NCBI GenBank assembly: GCA_002404055.1
Contig: DHIZ01000148.1
Span: 2,265-10,660, forward strand
Origin: Chloroflexi bacterium UBA4733
GTDB lineage: Bacteria; Chloroflexota; UBA4733
DNA length: 8,396 nt
Reading direction: 5' to 3'
The position numbers and the translations under genes were made by a program. Shown piece by piece: positions 5,578 to 8,396 of the stretch (within the stretch, counting starts at the first letter, position 1; the number at the start of each line of letters is the position of its first letter). The notes beneath the pieces were generated by a model that saw only the letters and a list, made by a program, of their open reading frames with translations, did no database searches and was not told where the DNA came from.

Positions 5578-6098
5578 AACACCAACATATTCTGGTCGCC
5601 TTGATGCAGAACCAGCCCGGCGTGCTGAACCGGGTCGTCAGCCTCTTCCGTCGACGCGCCTTCAATATCGACAGCCTGACCGTCGGGCGCACCGAGCGCA
5701 GCGACATCTCTCGCATGACCGTGGTCGTCGATGGCGAGAACACCGACGTCGAGCAGGTAATCAAGCAGCTCTACAAGGTGATCGAAGTACTGAAGGTGTC
5801 GGAGATCACCGCCGATCCGTCCGTTGTCAGCGAACTGGCACTGATCAAGGTCACGGCCGGCGTCAGCCAGCGCGCCGAGATCGCCACCCTGGTGGAAGTA
5901 TTCCGCAGCAAGATCGTGGACGTGGCGGCCGACTCCATGATCGTCGAGGTCACCGGCGCCGAAGAGAAGATCGAAAACCTGCTGAACCTGCTGCGACCCT
6001 ACGGCATCAAGGAAATGGTGCGCGCTGGAGCCGTGGCAATGACGCGGGGGGCGAGCGTGTCGCGGTTGAATGACGTGAGTTTGGAGGCTGCGGGATAA
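5574..6098 (+). CDS. ilvN: acetolactate synthase small (regulatory) subunit
   Basis: This 174-residue protein is the regulatory partner of IlvB; in the family it stimulates catalysis and confers valine (or other branched-chain) feedback inhibition. The N-terminal ACT domain (about 4-75) has the family signature NQPGVLNRVVSLFRRRAFNI and then GRTE..ISRMT. The C-terminal domain (about 85-165) contains ELALIKV, RAEIATLVEVFRSKIVDV, a VTGAEEKI segment and YGIKEMVRAGAVAMTRG. The length is typical for the IlvN/IlvH type. The start ATG 5574 overlaps the ilvB stop in an ATGA, so translation is probably coupled, with a modest CGGAG 11 nt upstream. Stoichiometric production with IlvB is the likely purpose of the overlap. 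Which amino acid inhibits cannot be read from the sequence. Confidence 0.96.
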   Translation: MKHQHILVALMQNQPGVLNRVVSLFRRRAFNIDSLTVGRTERSDISRMTVVVDGENTDVEQVIKQLYKVIEVLKVSEITADPSVVSELALIKVTAGVSQRAEIATLVEVFRSKIVDVAADSMIVEVTGAEEKIENLLNLLRPYGIKEMVRAGAVAMTRGASVSRLNDVSLEAAG

Positions 6099-6117
6099 GT
6101 TGGGCTGAGGGGCCTGG

Positions 6118-6223
6118 CTGGCGACTGAAGTCGCGCCTACCACGAGCGAAGCCCGCCTTCGCGGGCTGAGAACGAGTCCGCGAAGGCGGACTTCGCAGGG
6201 TTAGCCGCGACTTTAGTCGCCAG
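6118..6223. repeat. 106-bp nested palindrome between ilvN and ilvC
   Basis: Outer arms 6118-6135 and 6206-6223 are reverse complements over 18 nt with one mismatch. Inner arms 6147-6164 and 6178-6195 are likewise complementary over 18 nt with one mismatch. Each arm also contains its own hairpin: GCGACT-GA-AGTCGC (6121-6134), AGCCCGC-CTTC-GCGGGCT (6150-6167), GTCCGC-GAAG-GCGGAC (6176-6191) and GCGACT-TT-AGTCGC (6207-6220). The element therefore folds either as one long stem or as four short ones. No T-run follows. It resembles REP-type palindromes mobilised by TnpA-REP (RAYT) transposases, but no such gene is in the window. It lies inside the operon, so it may act as an mRNA processing or stability site. 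Confidence 0.85.
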
Positions 6224-6273
6224 GCACTACTGGACATAAACACGTATTTTAGGGGAGGAAGTAAGCCAACATT

Positions 6274-7278
6274 ATGCCAATGACCATGTATTACGATCAG
6301 GACGCCGACCTCGCTCACCTGGATGGCAAGAAGGTCGCCATCCTGGGCTACGGTAGCCAGGGGCACGCCCACGCCCTCAACCTGAAGGAAAGCGGCGTCG
6401 ACGTTGTGGTCGGGCTGCGTCGGGACAGCGCTTCCTGGGACCGGGCCCAACGGGCCGGCCTACAGGTGGCCACGGCACGCGATGCCGCCGCCGCCGGTGA
6501 CCTCGTGATGATGCTGGTGCCCGATCAGACGCAGCGCGAGGTCTACGAGCAGGACGTCCGCGACAGCCTGCAACCCGGCAAGGCGCTCATGTTCGCGCAC
6601 GGCTTCAACATCCACTTCAACCAGATCAATCCGCCAAAGAGCATCGACGTGACGATGGTCGCGCCGAAGGGTCCCGGCCACCTGGTGCGCGAGGTCTTCC
6701 AGGCTGGCGGCGGCGTGCCGACGCTGATCGCCGTTCACAACGACGCTTCTGGTCGCGCTCGTGACGTCGCCCTGGCTTACGCCAAGGGGATTGGCGGCAC
6801 GCGGGCCGGCGTCATCGAGACCAACTTCCGTGACGAGACGGAGACCGACCTCTTCGGCGAGCAAGTTGTCCTCTGTGGCGGCATGTCGGCGCTGATCAAG
6901 GCCGGCTTTGAGACGCTGGTGGAGGCAGGCTACCCGCCGGAGATGGCCTACTTCGAGTGCCTGCACGAGACCAAACTGATTGTCGACCTGATCTACCAGG
7001 GCGGCCTGGACTACATGCGCTACTCCATCAGCGACACTGCCGAGTACGGCGACTACGTCTCCGGTCCGCGCATCGTCACCGACGAGACGCGCAAAGAAAT
7101 GAAGCGCATCCTGCTGGAGATTCAGGATGGCCGCTTCGCCAAGCAGTGGATTCTGGAGAACCAGGCCGGCCGCCCCAGCTTCAACGCCATGCGCAAGCAC
7201 GACGCGGATTCACTGCTGGCAACGATTGGGCGCCAGTTGCGTTCGATGATGCCCTGGTTGGGGAAGCCACGGGCATGA
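6274..7278 (+). CDS. ilvC: ketol-acid reductoisomerase (class I)
   Basis: This 334-residue enzyme converts 2-acetolactate to 2,3-dihydroxyisovalerate (and the isoleucine counterpart) by Mg-dependent alkyl migration and NAD(P)H reduction. The Rossmann domain has [17 protein letters not shown], and the cofactor loop GLRRDSASW carries Arg and two Ser, a pattern usually associated with NADPH. The C-terminal knotted domain carries the metal ligands: TDLFGEQ with D192 and E196, and FECLHE with E228 and E232. The length fits the short class I form. ATG 6274 was chosen for its GGGGAGG (6252-6258), although the spacing of 15 nt is long; ATG 6283 or ATG 6286 would be still further away. The 175-bp gap after ilvN holds a nested palindrome, unlike the 4-bp overlaps at the other junctions. 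It overlaps leuA by 4 bp (ATGA). Confidence 0.97.
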   Translation: MPMTMYYDQDADLAHLDGKKVAILGYGSQGHAHALNLKESGVDVVVGLRRDSASWDRAQRAGLQVATARDAAAAGDLVMMLVPDQTQREVYEQDVRDSLQPGKALMFAHGFNIHFNQINPPKSIDVTMVAPKGPGHLVREVFQAGGGVPTLIAVHNDASGRARDVALAYAKGIGGTRAGVIETNFRDETETDLFGEQVVLCGGMSALIKAGFETLVEAGYPPEMAYFECLHETKLIVDLIYQGGLDYMRYSISDTAEYGDYVSGPRIVTDETRKEMKRILLEIQDGRFAKQWILENQAGRPSFNAMRKHDADSLLATIGRQLRSMMPWLGKPRA

Positions 7279-8396
7279 CCAACCGCGTCCGCTTCTTTGA
7301 CACCACCTTGCGCGATGGTGAACAGGCGCCGGGGGCGACGCTGACACTACCGGAGAAGATCGAGATCGCGCGAGCACTTTCGCGGCTCGGCGTCGACGTC
7401 ATCGAGTCCGGCTTCCCGCAAACGTCGCAGGGCGACTTCGAGGCGGTGCGTGCTGTCTGTGCCGAGGTCAAGGGGCGGCAGGTGGCGGCGCTCTCCGGCT
7501 ACAAACGGGAGCAGATCGACCGCACGTGGGAGGCTATCAAGGACGCCGAGGCGCCGCTGCTGCACATCGTGCTGTCGACCTCCGACATTCACCTGCAAGG
7601 CTACCTGGGCATCAGCCGGGAGCAGGCGCTGGAGTTGTGCCGCGATGCCGTCAAGCACGCGCGGCGCTACACGCCTTTCATAGAGTTTTCGGCGATGGAC
7701 GCTGCCCGTACCGATATCGACTTCGTCTGCCAGGTCTTCGCCGCCGCCATCGCTGAAGGCGCTACGGTCGTCAACTACCCGGATACCGTCGGCTATGCCC
7801 AGCCGCGCGACTTCGGGAACTCCGTGCGTTACCTCCGCGAACATGTGGTGGGCATCGAGCAGGCGGTGCTGTCGGTCCACTGTCACGACGACCTCGGTCT
7901 GGCCACTGCTAACTCGCTGGCTGCCATCGAGAACGGCGCGATGCAAGTGGAGGGCACCATCAACGGCGTCGGTGAACGGGCCGGCAACACGGCGCTGGAA
8001 GAAGTCATCATGGCGCTGACCACGCGCAAAGACTACTTTCAGAAGGATGTCTCCCACATCGACACCAGGCAAATAGCGCGCACCAGCCGCTTGGTCAGTC
8101 GGCTGACCGGCTGCGTGGTCCAGCCCAACAAGGCGGTCGTGGGGGCCAACGCCTTCGCCCACTCCTCCGGGCTGCACCAGGCCGGCATGATGCGCAACCC
8201 CTTGACCTTCGAGATCATGCAACCGGAGATGGTCGGTTGGGGCGACTCCCAGATCATCCTGGGCAAGACGTCCGGCCGCCACGCCTTTGCCGAGCACCTG
8301 CGCAAGCTGGGCTACCAGCTCAACGAGGGACAGCTCGCCGGCGCCTTCCTGCGCTTCAAGGAGATCGCCGACAAGAAGAAGGAGATCCTGGACGCC
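7275..8396 (+). CDS. leuA: 2-isopropylmalate synthase, N-terminal 374 residues (cut by right edge)
   Basis: The enzyme condenses acetyl-CoA with 2-oxoisovalerate to 2-isopropylmalate, the committed step to leucine. The frame is open from ATG 7275 to the last base. The DRE-TIM barrel signature is clear: [18 protein letters not shown] with D14, [47 protein letters not shown] with H202 and H204, and [15 protein letters not shown] with N238. These metal-ligand and active-site numbers match E. coli LeuA exactly. [16 protein letters not shown] and GKTSGRHAF belong to the following subdomain. The C-terminal leucine-binding regulatory domain is not in view, so feedback inhibition cannot be judged. 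SDIHLQ and overall similarity favour LeuA over citramalate or homocitrate synthase. The start overlaps the ilvC stop by 4 bp, with GGGAAG just upstream. Confidence 0.94.
   Translation, partial: MTNRVRFFDTTLRDGEQAPGATLTLPEKIEIARALSRLGVDVIESGFPQTSQGDFEAVRAVCAEVKGRQVAALSGYKREQIDRTWEAIKDAEAPLLHIVLSTSDIHLQGYLGISREQALELCRDAVKHARRYTPFIEFSAMDAARTDIDFVCQVFAAAIAEGATVVNYPDTVGYAQPRDFGNSVRYLREHVVGIEQAVLSVHCHDDLGLATANSLAAIENGAMQVEGTINGVGERAGNTALEEVIMALTTRKDYFQKDVSHIDTRQIARTSRLVSRLTGCVVQPNKAVVGANAFAHSSGLHQAGMMRNPLTFEIMQPEMVGWGDSQIILGKTSGRHAFAEHLRKLGYQLNEGQLAGAFLRFKEIADKKKEILDA

Noticed and set aside
6118..6223. CRISPR-like repeats or an intrinsic terminator
   Set aside because: There is no series of direct repeats with unique spacers, and no T-run follows the stems.
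6460..7200. 246-codon minus-strand open frame opposite ilvC
   Set aside because: It is the mirror of ilvC codons; the catalytic motifs of ketol-acid reductoisomerase are on the plus strand.
7347..8297. 316-codon minus-strand open frame opposite leuA
   Set aside because: It is fully antisense to a well-conserved leuA reading frame and shows no domain signature of its own.

Overview
The window looks like ordinary chromosome from a high-GC bacterium (roughly 60-65 % GC by eye, strongly GC-biased third codon positions). A Chloroflexota relative is my best guess. The reasons are a membrane-anchored YvcK-type protein, a T-box-controlled ilv-leu operon in a high-GC background, and REP-like nested palindromes between genes. 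This placement is inference; no rRNA or other taxonomic marker is present.

Left part (1-712). A D-2-hydroxyacid dehydrogenase gene runs off the left edge on the minus strand. A small unrecognised minus-strand ORF lies just upstream of it. A 235-bp divergent intergenic region separates these from the plus-strand genes.

Middle-left (713-3206). Two plus-strand genes lie 31 bp apart: a YvcK/CofD-like protein with two N-terminal membrane segments, and a UDP-GlcNAc 2-epimerase (WecB) with a TTG start. They may form a UDP-GlcNAc-related unit, because YvcK/GlmR of Bacillus subtilis is known to bind UDP-GlcNAc.

Intergenic block (3207-3906). This 700-bp gene-free stretch holds a perfect 22-bp inverted repeat with a 76-nt spacer, a further hairpin, a good sigma70-type promoter (TTGACA, 18 bp, TACAGT), and a T-box riboswitch leader. 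The leader has one Stem I with a leucine CTC specifier. It is followed by two successive T-box antiterminator/terminator modules, and this is the most unusual element of the window.

Right part (3907-8396). ilvB, ilvN, ilvC and leuA (the last cut by the right edge) lie on the plus strand, with 4-bp ATGA overlaps at ilvB/ilvN and ilvC/leuA. They encode acetolactate synthase (both subunits), ketol-acid reductoisomerase and 2-isopropylmalate synthase. Together they cover most of the route from pyruvate towards valine, isoleucine and leucine; dihydroxyacid dehydratase (ilvD) is not in view. A 106-bp nested palindrome sits between ilvN and ilvC. The simplest reading is that leucine shortage raises uncharged tRNA-Leu, which binds the leader and lets transcription pass both terminators into ilvBNC-leuA. 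No wholly new protein system is visible; the novelty is in the RNA leader and the palindromic elements.
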